DNA from: Candidatus Bathyarchaeota archaeon
GTDB taxonomy: Archaea; Thermoproteota; Bathyarchaeia; Bathyarchaeales; Bathycorpusculaceae
Assembly (NCBI GenBank): GCA_026014595.1
Contig: JAOZHY010000048.1
Coordinates: 124,001 to 188,000 of the forward strand
DNA: 64,000 nucleotides
Direction: 5' to 3'
The position numbers and the translations under genes are program-made. The notes beneath the pieces are model-generated. The model was not told the DNA's origin and made no database searches. It worked only from the letters and a program-made list of their open reading frames with translations. Below, piece by piece: positions 35,800 to 45,190 of this stretch (the stretch's first letter is position 1; each line of letters starts with the position of its first letter).

Positions 35800-36396
35800 C
35801 TAAGGTTTATTCCACAATTCGTTAAAGTAGCTTCTGGCTAGTTTTACAACGTTAGGGTTGTTTGACCACAAGCAGGGCAGGCCATCTTTGTCAGATATGG
35901 AAAGAGTAATTTCTTTATCGTCAAATATATGCATTCCAAAATTTACTGGGCCATCGAAGCATTTGATTTCAAAGAAGCGATTCTTCATCGAAGCTTGCAG
36001 CTTTTTCATCGTCGACTCGTCCTCAGCTTTCTGTGTGATTAATCGAATTTTTACGTCTTTGTTTGCCCACTTGAAGTACTTGGGCTGCTCAAATAGACTT
36101 ACTTGGATGCCTCGAAATGGTATTGTCATATCTATACTTTTTTTGGTCTTCTGAGATAGCGTTTTAAGCAATTTGAAAAGCAGCGTGTTTTCTGAAGTAA
36201 GTTTGAACTGGGTGTCCTCTTCTTTAAGCGCTATTTTGACGTTATTCACGTTGAAATTATTGATCATTAAGCATGTTTTATTTTGCAACTCTGCAGTTTC
36301 TTCTCTTCTTTTTTGAAGTAAAATCGGAAGCCCTTCTTTTATCGGAGTGGCTTCGTAAATGGTTAGTTTAGTAATAATTTTTTTTTCCAAGTCCAA
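35800..36396 (-). pseudogene. Frameshifted TrmB-family regulator, effector-domain part
   Basis: The second half of a split TrmB-like gene, about 198 residues. The join to the DNA-binding half is at a run of nine A (minus strand; T at 36378-36386). With eight A the two halves form one 266-residue protein reading LQKLGLGKKIITKLTIYEA, almost the length of the intact paralogue at 3530-4321. This part matches that paralogue over the linker helix (LLQKRREETAEL) and the end (LWSNNPNVVKLARSYFNELW). The internal ATG is unlikely to be used. Confidence 0.8.
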
Positions 36397-36601
36397 GCTT
36401 TTGAAGCACAGGCATTACGCGGTAGATGTCTTGCCGAGCAACATTTGAAGCCTTTGAGATCATTTTTACATCTGCCTTTCCTAGCGTGGCAAGAGCTAAG
36501 TACGTTTTTGCCTGCAAAAGCGTTAGTCCCAACCCCATCAGCGTTTGAACACATTCGTCATACTGCATCACGGGCTTATTCCCCTTAGCCTTTTGGACCA
36601 T
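36368..36601 (-). pseudogene. Frameshifted TrmB-family regulator, winged-helix part
   Basis: Holds the intact start (ATG at 36601) and the whole winged helix (ISKASNVARQDIYRVMPVLQ), then runs out of frame in the nine-A tract and stops after 77 residues. As it stands it could make a DNA-binding domain without effector domain. It is divergent from the second beta-propeller gene, with an inverted repeat between them, exactly as at 3.4 kb. Slippage in the A-tract, real decay or a sequence error are all possible. Confidence 0.8.
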
Positions 36602-36641
36602 ACGGGAGTTTATTAATGTTTTTTCAAATTGTCAGAAGAAC

Positions 36642-36656
36642 CACTTGTTGCAAGTG
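36642..36656. promoter_or_regulatory. 15-bp perfect inverted repeat, candidate TrmB-family operator
   Basis: CACTTG-TTG-CAAGTG, a 6-3-6 palindrome in the 103-bp divergent spacer between the frameshifted TrmB gene and the beta-propeller gene. Position and 3-bp spacer match the palindrome at 3406-3422 beside the paralogous pair. Confidence 0.55.
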
Positions 36657-36704
36657 TTTAAGTTTCTTTGGCTAATGTAGCTTTACAAAAAAATAGAAGA
36701 ACAC

Positions 36705-37421
36705 ATGGAAAGCACTGGAAACAAAATAGTTGCAGCAATTACTTTGGTTTCACTGTTGATTATTTCTATGACGTCAACATTAATATCAACCTCAAATGCT
36801 CAAACCTATCTAGCGTCCTATCCATCTTCAATATTTCTCAGTGTTTCACCAAATCCCATAGGCGTGGATCAGACAGTCAGCGTTATCTTCTGGTTAGCCG
36901 ATTCACCGCCATCACACGCAAACTATGTCGGATGGAAAGGCATCACAATTGAAATCACCAAACCTGACAACACAAAAGAGACAAAAATAGCCAGCGAAAC
37001 AGACGACATTGGAGCAAGTTACATAACTTATGTACCACAAACGACTGGCACATACAAATTCAAGGCGATTTTCCCTGGACAAGAAATAAACATAGTTGGA
37101 AACCGCTATGGACTTTCTGATGGCCTGTACTACTATGAACCGGCAGAAAGCAGAGTGGTAGAATTGACAGTGCAGGAAGAACCAATCCAAGCAACGCCAG
37201 AAACTCCCCTGCCCACTTTCTATTGGACACGCCCGATAACCGCTGAAAACAGAGCATGGACCGCAATATCTGGCGACTGGCTAGAATCCAGAGGTCTAGG
37301 CGCAGCAGGCTACAACGAATACACCACGGCACCTGAATCTGCACACATTATGTGGACCAAACCGCTATCCTTTGGGGGGCATCACGGACGGAGAATTAGG
37401 CTGGGGAAAAGCCTACTATAA
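36705..37421 (+). pseudogene. Frameshifted secreted beta-propeller protein, N-terminal part
   Basis: Contains the signal peptide (about residues 1-33), the Ig-like domain (SPNPIGVDQTVSVIFWLAD) and the start of the propeller (FYWTRPITAENRAW; the paralogue has WWQTPVTAENVQEW). It leaves frame at a run of six G (37374-37379). With five G it continues as SFGGITDGELGWG into the next frame. The joined protein would be about 830 residues, against 909 for the intact paralogue at 652-3381. Confidence 0.8.
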
Positions 37422-39198
37422 CGGAATCGTCTACGAACCGCTGTTTAGTCCACCTGTAATCATTAGCGGACGAATATACTACAATATGTTCCCACAAGGC
37501 TTTACAGGAGGACTTTCAGGAGTGATCTGCACAGACTTGCGCACTGGAGAAGAGATCTGGCGAAATGACGATATGCCAGCAATATCCCGTGGCCAAGTGT
37601 TTAACTTTGAAGGAGGAAGCCACCACGGAGCATGCGCTTATCTATGGAGCACGAGTGGGCCATCTTGGCAACTGTTCGATGCCTTTTCTGGAAGGCTACT
37701 AGCAACTCTAGAAAATACGACATCAGAAACAGCAGCGTATGGCAGCATAGCGGCGGGATCTGGAAAGTTTGCGTATGGTCCTAATGGCGAATTGTTAATG
37801 TACATTCTTGACGGCGAAAGCAACAGACTGACTATGTGGAACTCAACCCTAGCCTTCTTCACCTCTTCATCATCGTGGGATCCAGCCGGAACAATTAACT
37901 GGACCAAAGGAATACAGTGGAGCGTCGAAGTGCCCGACGTACCTGGCATTCAAACGATGAGCTTGCTTGACTACGACACCGGCGTCATTATTGCGGAATC
38001 AACAATTGCCGCTCCAACTTTCATACATATAGGTTACAGCATGACGACAGGCGCCCAACTATGGGTTCAAAACAGAACTGGGTACGGCTACGGCTTCAGC
38101 GGAGCAACAATGCCACCTGGGCTTCTCAGTATGTTTTCCCCCTGCAGAACATTAAATGACGGCGTTTACACTTTCTTCTATAAAGAGGAACAGCGATTCG
38201 TAGCTTTTGATGCTAAAACTGGAAACTTCCTCTGGAAAACTGAGCCAATAAGCAAATTCACTAACAACGACTTTTCAATGTACGACTGGGCTCCGAGAAT
38301 TGCATACGGAAAATTATACGTCACAGGCTACACTGGCTCTGTTTCTGCTTTTAATCTCACAACTGGAGAGCACCTGTGGACTTATACACAGGGCAGCAGC
38401 GGATTCGACACACCCTATGGAAGCTGGTCTTGCATTGACGGCGTAGTACCCGCAGACAACAAAATATACGTCCCATGCATGGAGCACACACCACAAACGC
38501 CAATGTACCAAGGCTACACGCTATACTGCTTAGACGCTGAAACAGGCGATTTCTTATGGAAAATCGCTGCTTTTCTCACAAACGTCGCTGTAGCAGATGG
38601 CTACATAGTTGGAGCGAACGGCTATGACCAACAAATATACTGCTACGGAAAAGGACCAAGCGCACTCACCGTGACCGCACCAGATACAGCCGCAACTATG
38701 GGCAAAAGCGTTATCATAAAAGGAACCGTGGCTGACATTTCTGCAGGAACAGAACAAGTCGCATCTCGATTCCCAAGCGGTGTCCCGGCAGTTTCCGACG
38801 AGAGCATGACTGAGTGGATGGAGTACGTGTACATGCAAAAGCCTAAACCGACGAACGCTACGGGCGTTGAGGTGATCTTGGATGTTCTTGACGCTAACGG
38901 CAACTACCGTAACATTGGCAATGCTACGTCTGACGCAAACGGCTTCTACAGCTTCGAGTGGAAACCTGACATCCCAGGCAAGTTCACTGTTTACGCGAAA
39001 TTCGCCGGCTCTGAATCCTACTATGGTTCTTCCGCGGAAACCGCCTTCGTCGTCGAAGAAGCGCCACAAGCAACTCCACCACCTACGCCGGAGCCTGCTT
39101 CTGCTGCTGACCTGTACTTCCTGCCAATGTCCGCCGCTACCATCATCGCAATCATAGTCGTTGCTGTCCTCGTCGTACTGCTGTTCAGGAAGAAATAG
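37372..39198 (+). pseudogene. Frameshifted secreted beta-propeller protein, C-terminal part
   Basis: The larger part: propeller blades with DLRTGEEIWRN, DAKTGNFLWKT, NLTTGEHLWTY and DAETGDFLWKI, the C-terminal Ig-like domain (NATGVEVILDVLDANGNYRN) and a membrane anchor ending RKK. It has no signal peptide of its own, so on its own it would not be exported. The intact open frame of over 600 codons argues that the break is recent, reversible or a sequence error. Confidence 0.82.
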
Positions 39199-39421
39199 CC
39201 ATGCAGAAAAAACGCAAAAACAATTTTCCCCCATTTTTTGGGTTACGCACAGGCAAAACAGGGGCTGAGAGGGCTTTGGACGGAAAAATCGCAATTGCAA
39301 TAGTTTTTAAGCAGATTGCATTTTTCTATTCTCCTTTAGTTTCCGCCGTCCAGAGCCCCAGCAAACCCCTCTCTTCTGATTGAACAAAATGCTAAAATCT
39401 GCCCGAATTTTTCGCATATGT

Positions 39422-39538
39422 GCAGAACCAGCATATTTGCCGCCTATTGGTAGTTGGTTGCAGGAACCTATAGAGGGGCTATCGGTATTGGCGCCGAGAA
39501 CGCGCAAACTATGTTGAAAAACAACAGAGGGAGAGGGG
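39422..39538 (+). repeat. 117-bp dispersed repeat R2, copy a
   Basis: Aligns along its whole length with 45191-45308 in the same orientation. Conserved blocks are CCTATT, GGTTGGTTGCAG, ATAGAGGG, CTATTGGCGC-like, GAAAAACA and GCAGAGG-like. It lies in a 355-bp gap between the beta-propeller gene and cbiB. No terminal inverted repeat or frame is evident. Confidence 0.75.
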
Positions 39539-39553
39539 ACGCGAGGTTCACAT

Positions 39554-40549
39554 TCAGAGCAGCAGCATTTTCAACGCCAAAACCGGCGCAGCCACCGCCA
39601 CGCTGAACAAGACGGCGGTTAACAGCATTATTCGCCAGGCTTTTCCAATATCTTCGGGCGAGATGTCTTCACCGTCGCCTAACGCGTAATATCCCTGCTT
39701 CTCAAGTTGCGTGTTTAACGCTCCAGCCATGGCTGAAATAGTCCATCCAGCGTTGAGGCTTGCGGTTTTGTTCTTGTCTCTCTGCAGGATACGAAGGGAA
39801 TTTCTCCAATCCGCACCCGCCATCATCGCTGAAGCAACCATCAAAATCGCGGTTAGCCTTGCTGGAACATAGTTGGCTATGGTGTCCGTTCTCGCCGAGA
39901 ACCAGCCGATGTTCACGTTTTCAGCGTCCCTGTAACCCACCATCGAGTCCAGCGTGTTGATTACTCTGAAGGCGAGGGCGCCTGGAACGCCGAACAAGGC
40001 AAAGAAGAATAGCGGGGATGTTACGCCGTCGGTGGTGCTTTCTGCTATGGACTCGACTGCTGCGGACATGATGTGCCGCTCGTCGAGTGTTGCTGGGTCG
40101 CGTCTGACGATGAAATGCAGCCAGCGCCTTGCCTCGTTAACATCACCATTTTTAAGCGCCTCAACTATCGGAGCAGTATAATGCCTCATGCATTTGATGG
40201 CTATTGTAGTCTTCAGTAGCACGGCAGACGCGACGATGTAGAGTAGCCAGCCCCAAACTGAAATTAGCCGAATCGTCCACAGCAGAAAGAATGCTGGAAC
40301 CGCGAAGAGCGCGATGACACCTACGCACAGGAAGACGCCGTTCCTCTTCTCAGCCAATGGATTGGAGCTTCTGGTTTTGGGTTTAAAGTAAGCGATGACG
40401 TTGCCCATCCACACGGTGGGATGAACGCGGTCTGGAAACTCGCCGAAAACCAAGTCAATAACGAAAGCCAAAAGCAGAATCAGCAGGGAATCCGTGAGAA
40501 ACGAGACGTTTATGAGAACCATGCCTCCGAGTGAAAACTGTTTACCCAA
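39554..40549 (-). CDS. cbiB: Adenosylcobinamide-phosphate synthase
   Basis: Attaches (R)-1-amino-2-propanol phosphate to adenosylcobyric acid. A 331-residue integral membrane protein with family motifs DLVFGEFPDRVHPTVWMG near the N-terminus, ESIAESTTDGVTSPLFFFALFG (shown as ESIAESTTDG / VTSPLFFFALFG, about 165-186), NTLDSMVGYRD (about 203) and the C-terminal helix. The start is TTG at 40549; an ATG at 40522 has GGAGG directly adjacent, too close for good initiation. Follows the aminotransferase-fold gene by 27 bp. Confidence 0.92.
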   Translation of the reverse strand: MGKQFSLGGMVLINVSFLTDSLLILLLAFVIDLVFGEFPDRVHPTVWMGNVIAYFKPKTRSSNPLAEKRNGVFLCVGVIALFAVPAFFLLWTIRLISVWGWLLYIVASAVLLKTTIAIKCMRHYTAPIVEALKNGDVNEARRWLHFIVRRDPATLDERHIMSAAVESIAESTTDGVTSPLFFFALFGVPGALAFRVINTLDSMVGYRDAENVNIGWFSARTDTIANYVPARLTAILMVASAMMAGADWRNSLRILQRDKNKTASLNAGWTISAMAGALNTQLEKQGYYALGDGEDISPEDIGKAWRIMLLTAVLFSVAVAAPVLALKMLLL

Positions 40550-40576
40550 GAAAACAAATTGTAAAACGTAAGCCAG

Positions 40577-41698
40577 CTAAGCATAATTTTCCACTGTCTT
40601 CCTGAAGGCTTCCAGCAGCCGCTCGTTTTCCCGCCTTGTTTTAACCGCCACTCGCACATAGTACTCGTCCAATCCATGAAATGAACTGCAGTCCCGTATC
40701 AGCAAGCCATAATTCAGCAGTTTCGCTTTAAGCTGAGCCGCAGTGAAACCCGACTTCCTGACATCCATGAAGATAAAGTTGGCGTCAGCAGGATACACCT
40801 TGAAAGCCGCAATCCGCTGGAGGCCATTCATCAAAAACGCCTTTTCATTTCTAACGAGTTCACGTGTTTTTTCCAAGTGCTCTTCGTCTTCCAAGGCTGC
40901 GACTGCTGCGGCATGTGCTAAGCAGTTGACGTTCCAAGGCGTTTTAGCGTTCGTTAACGTGTGGATAATCTCTTTTGAGGCGATTCCGTAGCCAACTCTG
41001 AGCCCAGTTAACCCGTAAATCTTCGTGAACGACCTCAAAACAAACAGATTAGGGTACTCCGCTATTCTGCCAATCAGGGACAAGTGCCTTTCTCCCTCCA
41101 CGAATTCGAGGAAATCCTCATCCAAGAAAACCAGAATGCCCTGCTCTAGAGCTCTTTCAACTATTGCAGTTAAATCGTCTTTTGGTGTGAGAAGACTTGT
41201 CGGGTTGTTTGGGTTGCAGAAAAACAGAACTCTCGCGCCGGACATCTCGCGCAGAAAAGCATTCACTTCAACGCGAAACTCCTCATTTAGATGTATGTGC
41301 TTAACCGCCTTTCCCATTTTTCTAACCGCATGCTCGTACTCGCCGAATGTAGGCGCAGACACAGCAGCAACGTCGCCGTCTTCCAAGAACGCTTCGGCGA
41401 ACAGGTAGATGAGTTCTGTGGAGCCGTTGCCCACAACCACGTTGTCCTCTGTGACGCCTTCATAGCGATTGGCGATTGCCTTCCGCAACAGTGTAGAATT
41501 CGAGTCAGGATAAACCGGTATCTGCGCCAAACTGCTTTTTACTGCATCCAGCGCTTTCTGGGAAGGACCCAGCGGGTTAACGCTTGAACTAAAATCTATT
41601 ATGTCTTCTCTTCTGAAACCTGTCTTGCTTGAAATTTCCCAAACTTCGCCGCCGTGAACACAAGGCTTTAGATCCTTAAGATTCTCTCGAATTTTCAT
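40577..41698 (-). CDS. cobD: Threonine-phosphate decarboxylase-like PLP enzyme
   Basis: In its cobalamin context it probably decarboxylates L-threonine O-3-phosphate to aminopropanol phosphate, the substrate of the next gene, cbiB. This 373-residue fold-I PLP enzyme shows HGGEVWEIS and DFSSSVNPLG at the N-terminus (typical of CobD/CobC rather than HisC), CNPNNPTSLL (about 165), DEDFLEF and the PLP lysine in SFTKIYGLTGLRVGYG (about 225). Histidinol-phosphate aminotransferase is the main alternative, less likely because of the neighbours. It follows the ApgM-like gene by 4 bp. Confidence 0.82.
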   Translation of the reverse strand: MKIRENLKDLKPCVHGGEVWEISSKTGFRREDIIDFSSSVNPLGPSQKALDAVKSSLAQIPVYPDSNSTLLRKAIANRYEGVTEDNVVVGNGSTELIYLFAEAFLEDGDVAAVSAPTFGEYEHAVRKMGKAVKHIHLNEEFRVEVNAFLREMSGARVLFFCNPNNPTSLLTPKDDLTAIVERALEQGILVFLDEDFLEFVEGERHLSLIGRIAEYPNLFVLRSFTKIYGLTGLRVGYGIASKEIIHTLTNAKTPWNVNCLAHAAAVAALEDEEHLEKTRELVRNEKAFLMNGLQRIAAFKVYPADANFIFMDVRKSGFTAAQLKAKLLNYGLLIRDCSSFHGLDEYYVRVAVKTRRENERLLEAFRKTVENYA

Positions 41699-41702
41699 CT
41701 AA

Positions 41703-42938
41703 TCACCCGTCCAAGCCTCTTTGCTTGCCCATCAGTTTCAGCAGCAACGGCATCACATCCTTTCCCTGTATGCGGTTTAAATCGCCCCTACAAGCTGCAC
41801 GCTCATTATATTGCGAGACGCCGTCTTTAACCACATGAGCGCTTGCGATAGCAACTGGAACAGGGTCAGCCGTGTGCTCCCTGCTTATCGAAGAGGCGGC
41901 GTGGTCCGCAAGCAACACTACACTCACCTCGTTCAGGTCAACGTGGCTCAATATTTTACCTACCATAGCGTCAATCTTCCTTATGATGGCGATTTTGCCC
42001 TGAACATTGCCGTCATGGCTTGCCTCGTCAGGGCCTTCCACATGCACCAACACAAAGTCACATCGCTGAACAGCCTCTAACGCCGCATCAGCCTTCGCAA
42101 TCGTATCCGTGTCCAAATTACCAGTAGCACCAGGGACGTCAATAACTTCCATGCCGCTGAGCGTAGCAATGCCCCTGATGAGACTCACAGCAGCCACGCA
42201 TGCGGCACTTAGCCCATACTTGCTGCTGAAAAGCTCGATGACTGGCAGTTTGGCTCCACTCCACGGAACCACCATATTTGCTGGAGGCTGCCCCGCGGCT
42301 CGTCGCCCCTCATTAAGGGGGTGCGAGTCAAGAAGTTCGTGTGAAAGGCGCATAAACTCTTCCAATACGCTGGCTGTCCGCTTAGCTGCGACGGACTCGT
42401 CTAAAGGCTGAACTGAACCAACGCGGTCTCCAACCTTCGGCGTCGCCGCAGAGACGTTGGCGCTGAGCTGCTCGCCTCGAAGCACCAGAGCACCCTTAAA
42501 CCCCAGCGTCTGCCGATACAAGATCTGCACGTCTGAGTTATCCTTCAACCGCATCGCTTCAATCGTCTTTGCAAGTTCGCGGGCTTCATTTCCGATTCTG
42601 CCTGCCCTTGCGTCAACCAAAACCAAGTCAGCGTTCACGCTTGCAAGGTTGCACCTAAACGCCACATCGCCCGGTTCAAGCTTGATTCCTGCGCCAGCAG
42701 CCTCGAAAGGTCCTCTTCCACCGCAAAGCACACGTGAGTCGTAGCCAAGAATCTCCAAGTTCGCCGCGTCGCTTCCCGGAGCAATTCCCGCAGCAACAGG
42801 GTCAAGCAAGCCTGAGATGCCGCTTGAAGCCAACGCGTCCATGTTCACGGGATTAGCCGCCTGCAGCGGCGTCTGGAAGCCAAGTTTTCTAATGGGGCGA
42901 TCAGCCATTCCATCACCAACAATCAAAATAACTCGCAT
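41703..42938 (-). CDS. ApgM-like phosphoglycerate mutase / proposed homoserine-type kinase
   Basis: A 411-residue member of the alkaline-phosphatase superfamily, archaeal cofactor-independent phosphoglycerate mutase group: metal Asp in LIVGDGMADRP, the phospho-acceptor Ser in GSDAANLEILGYD (about 56), VHVEGPDEASHDG (about 298) and LLADHAAS (about 345). The ATG at 42938 is chosen (start MRVILIVGDG; GGGGGAG upstream); the 41 upstream codons look spurious. The group includes both true mutases and enzymes proposed to phosphorylate homoserine. Being first in an operon with cobD and cbiB, it may supply phosphothreonine. Confidence 0.8.
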   Translation of the reverse strand: MRVILIVGDGMADRPIRKLGFQTPLQAANPVNMDALASSGISGLLDPVAAGIAPGSDAANLEILGYDSRVLCGGRGPFEAAGAGIKLEPGDVAFRCNLASVNADLVLVDARAGRIGNEARELAKTIEAMRLKDNSDVQILYRQTLGFKGALVLRGEQLSANVSAATPKVGDRVGSVQPLDESVAAKRTASVLEEFMRLSHELLDSHPLNEGRRAAGQPPANMVVPWSGAKLPVIELFSSKYGLSAACVAAVSLIRGIATLSGMEVIDVPGATGNLDTDTIAKADAALEAVQRCDFVLVHVEGPDEASHDGNVQGKIAIIRKIDAMVGKILSHVDLNEVSVVLLADHAASSISREHTADPVPVAIASAHVVKDGVSQYNERAACRGDLNRIQGKDVMPLLLKLMGKQRGLDG

Positions 42939-43296
42939 CCTTCGTTTCTCCCCCTTAACTGCTGCGTCACTTTGTGGTGGACAACCGAGTTTTGTTAGAT
43001 GAAAATTCATATAAATGTTTGGTTGGATAGTCCAGCCAAAACTGGCGATCGCGTCCGCCATCCCCGCAAAGTCAACTCAAGGAAAAAATCAAGCGTATAG
43101 CTCAAAAAATGTGATGTAAGCCTTCTCCTTTCGCCCTTTCAGGTTGAGATGAGGATGATGCTAAAAAAGTTATAAAGCGTTGTGTCGCCGCCGACATATA
43201 TCCTGTTAGGCAATATTGTTTTTTGCGGGGTCATTTCGGTTTCTGAAACTTTCTTTTTTAGCATAGGAATGCTTAGCCATACGGGGAGAAAGGGGA

Positions 43297-43413
43297 ATGT
43301 TCGAAAGAGCGTTCTCTGACGCGGCTGCTATGCTGATACTCTTTTTCGGAGTAGCCATAGCCTTCATAATACTCCAAAGCTACTTTTGGAGCCGCGAACG
43401 AAAACGAATATAG
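43297..43413 (+). CDS. 38-residue single-helix membrane protein
   Basis: ATG at 43297 with AGAAAGGGGA immediately upstream. One hydrophobic helix (LILFFGVAIAFIIL, about residues 13-26) is followed by a basic end (WSRERKRI). GTTATAAAG at 43168-43176 is a likely TATA box with a leader of about 90 nt. It is the first of two tiny membrane proteins in tandem. Such proteins are often subunits or regulators of larger membrane complexes; no partner is evident. Confidence 0.5.
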   Translation: MFERAFSDAAAMLILFFGVAIAFIILQSYFWSRERKRI

Positions 43414-43541
43414 CAACGAGAGCCCCAGCGCTCAACGTTAAGCAGGTCTGACTTTAAACGTTAAACCGCTTAGAGTGCACCTTAACACTTAAAAGCGAGA
43501 GGTAGCCCACTACGACAAAAAACGGGAAACGGTGTACACAA

Positions 43542-43652
43542 ATGTTTGATTACAGCACGTTAATCGTGGCGGGAATAGGCGTGTTCTCTTTGGCGCTTGC
43601 CTTTCTTGAATACGCGTTCTCCAAGAAGAGAACCCAAGCCCACAAACACTAA
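43542..43652 (+). CDS. 36-residue single-helix membrane protein
   Basis: ATG at 43542, helix LIVAGIGVFSLALAFL (about residues 7-22), then a basic tail with KKR. Size, layout and direction are like the tiny protein 130 bp upstream, but the sequences are not alike beyond MF at the start. Ribosome site weak (GGGAAACGGTG about 15 nt away). Confidence 0.42.
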   Translation: MFDYSTLIVAGIGVFSLALAFLEYAFSKKRTQAHKH

Positions 43653-43770
43653 ACAAGCGGTGTTCAGGGAGAAAGTTTCTGTTTAGCAGAAATCCTGTCC
43701 CTTTTCAGCTAAGCTAGCTTTCATAGGACGCAGCCCTTTTTGTGTGGAGGGGTCCGCGTTGAAAAGCTTG

Positions 43771-44322
43771 TCAAGGCAAGCTTGACGCCAACCGTTCCAT
43801 CTCATCTGCTATTTTGCTGTATTTTTGGTGAATGAGGTTTTTGTCGAAGTCCCAGAACTCTTTCAGCATGGTGTCTTGCTCCTGCGGCGTGAGGTATTGC
43901 ATGGAGGGTAGGAAGAAGGATTTGTCTTCTTTCTCTATGTGCTTGGGGTAGAACACAACCAAGTCGTTCAGGAACCTGCGGACTTGGTTCAGGGCCTCCG
44001 CTTTTCCATTGGCGTAGTCTTTCATGGCTTCTTCCAGATTGCGGGTGGTTGTCCGGGCGTAAACGTGCTCTTGGATTAGCTCTTTCATGGTTGCGTCGTG
44101 TTCCGGTGACAGGTTTTTCTTGGAGAGTTCGCGGAAGAGTATGCCTTCTTCTTTGCCGTGATGGCAGTGGTCGGCGTAGGTTCGGATGAAGTCCACAGTG
44201 ACATTGATGAATCCCGTGTTGACTTTGTTGGCGCTGCTGATTTTGGCTATTTGCTTGTTCATGGGGTTTATCATGCGTTCGATGATTCTGTGCTCGTTCA
44301 TGAGGAGGTCTGTGGGTAACAA
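43771..44322 (-). CDS. Hemerythrin-domain protein
   Basis: A 183-residue four-helix bundle predicted to bind a di-iron centre. Candidate ligands are H in MNEHRIIERM (about 11), the cluster DHCHHGKEEG (about 53), H in LIQEHVYARTT (about 86) and H/E in FYPKHIEKEDKSFF (about 127). Bacterial and archaeal versions bind O2 or handle oxidants or iron, useful in an anaerobe. Single gene, convergent with the tiny membrane ORFs. Confidence 0.88.
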   Translation of the reverse strand: MLPTDLLMNEHRIIERMINPMNKQIAKISSANKVNTGFINVTVDFIRTYADHCHHGKEEGILFRELSKKNLSPEHDATMKELIQEHVYARTTTRNLEEAMKDYANGKAEALNQVRRFLNDLVVFYPKHIEKEDKSFFLPSMQYLTPQEQDTMLKEFWDFDKNLIHQKYSKIADEMERLASSLP

Positions 44323-44437
44323 TTCAGAATCGCCTATTAGTAAGGCAGCGTTTTTGCTAATAAATTTGACTTTGGCGGCTGGCAGGAGCGCAACTCTTTA
44401 GAGAAACCAAAACAAATACCATTAACGAAAGGTGCAG

Positions 44438-44626
44438 ATGAAAATGACTGAAAAAATGGACAAAGAACATATCCAAGAACTAAAAGAAATGGTCAAAGAG
44501 AAAAAAAAGGGCGAACCAGTAGAGGAGGTTCTCGCCAAGTTCTGCCAGAGACACGGCGTTTCCCTGAACACTTGCCGCGTGTATTACGATCGCTTAGTGG
44601 CGAACGGCGAAATCGAGGAAAAATAG
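44438..44626 (+). CDS. 62-residue helical protein, putative HTH
   Basis: A strongly charged N-terminal helix rich in K and E followed by VLAKFCQRHGVSLNTCRVYYDRLVANGEIEE (a helix-turn-helix-like tail; quoted in parts: VLAKFCQRHGVS, LNTCRVYYDRL). AAAGGTG precedes the ATG at 44438; an ATG at 44444 is also possible. Likely nucleic-acid binding, unproven. Convergent with the Hsp20 gene, 4 bp between stops. Confidence 0.6.
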   Translation: MKMTEKMDKEHIQELKEMVKEKKKGEPVEEVLAKFCQRHGVSLNTCRVYYDRLVANGEIEEK

Positions 44627-44630
44627 TCGT

Positions 44631-45116
44631 TCATTCTATCTTAATTTTCTTACCCTTAACAGGCGTTTTCAGCGGAATCTCGACAGTGAGCAAACCGTTC
44701 CCGTAGTTTGCCTTTGCTTTGTCCACATTAACCAGATGCGCCAAGGTGAAGCAGCCGAAAAGAATCACATCTTCTCTTGGTCCCTCCACGCACATCGTCT
44801 GCTCCGAAACGAAGAGCTCCACATCCTCCTTCTTCACACCGGGCAACTCGATTTGAATGTGGTATGCTTCGCTGTTATGGTCAAAGCAGACTCCGGGCGT
44901 CAGAACAGGCTTTAATTCTTTTTCCTCAATCTCAGATTTCTCGCTAACCGTCTTCTTAGACAAAGAATATTTCCTCCAAAAATCTGCACTTAAACCTCTG
45001 TCAACCCAATCTAAAAACCTTTTCAAACCATGAAAAAGCTCCTGAACCTTGCCTTCAACCGCATTAACAAGCCAATCAAGCAGTTTACATTTTAAGGACA
45101 GGTAAAAAGAGGACAT
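44631..45116 (-). CDS. Small heat-shock protein Hsp20 family
   Basis: A holdase chaperone. The alpha-crystallin domain spans about residues 70-161: YHIQIELPGVKKEDVELFV, then a short strand region, NYGNGLLTVEIPL (the conserved G-x-L motif) and the IKIE end that resembles the I-x-I tail. The N-terminal 65 residues are helical and less conserved. Confidence 0.88.
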   Translation of the reverse strand: MSSFYLSLKCKLLDWLVNAVEGKVQELFHGLKRFLDWVDRGLSADFWRKYSLSKKTVSEKSEIEEKELKPVLTPGVCFDHNSEAYHIQIELPGVKKEDVELFVSEQTMCVEGPREDVILFGCFTLAHLVNVDKAKANYGNGLLTVEIPLKTPVKGKKIKIE

Positions 45117-45190
45117 GCATGTTTAGGGAGGAAAATTTCAAGAGGCATCAGCAGGGTTCTTGGGCTGTTCTGCGGCAGCTCAGTGCACAA

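Noticed and set aside
38554-39300. 248-codon minus-strand frame at the end of the second beta-propeller gene
   Set aside because: Antisense to conserved propeller and Ig-like sequence; Cys/Val/Arg-rich shadow without motifs.
42939-43061. 41-codon extension of the ApgM-like protein
   Set aside because: The family begins directly at the LIVGDG motif, and the extension lacks a ribosome site and similarity.
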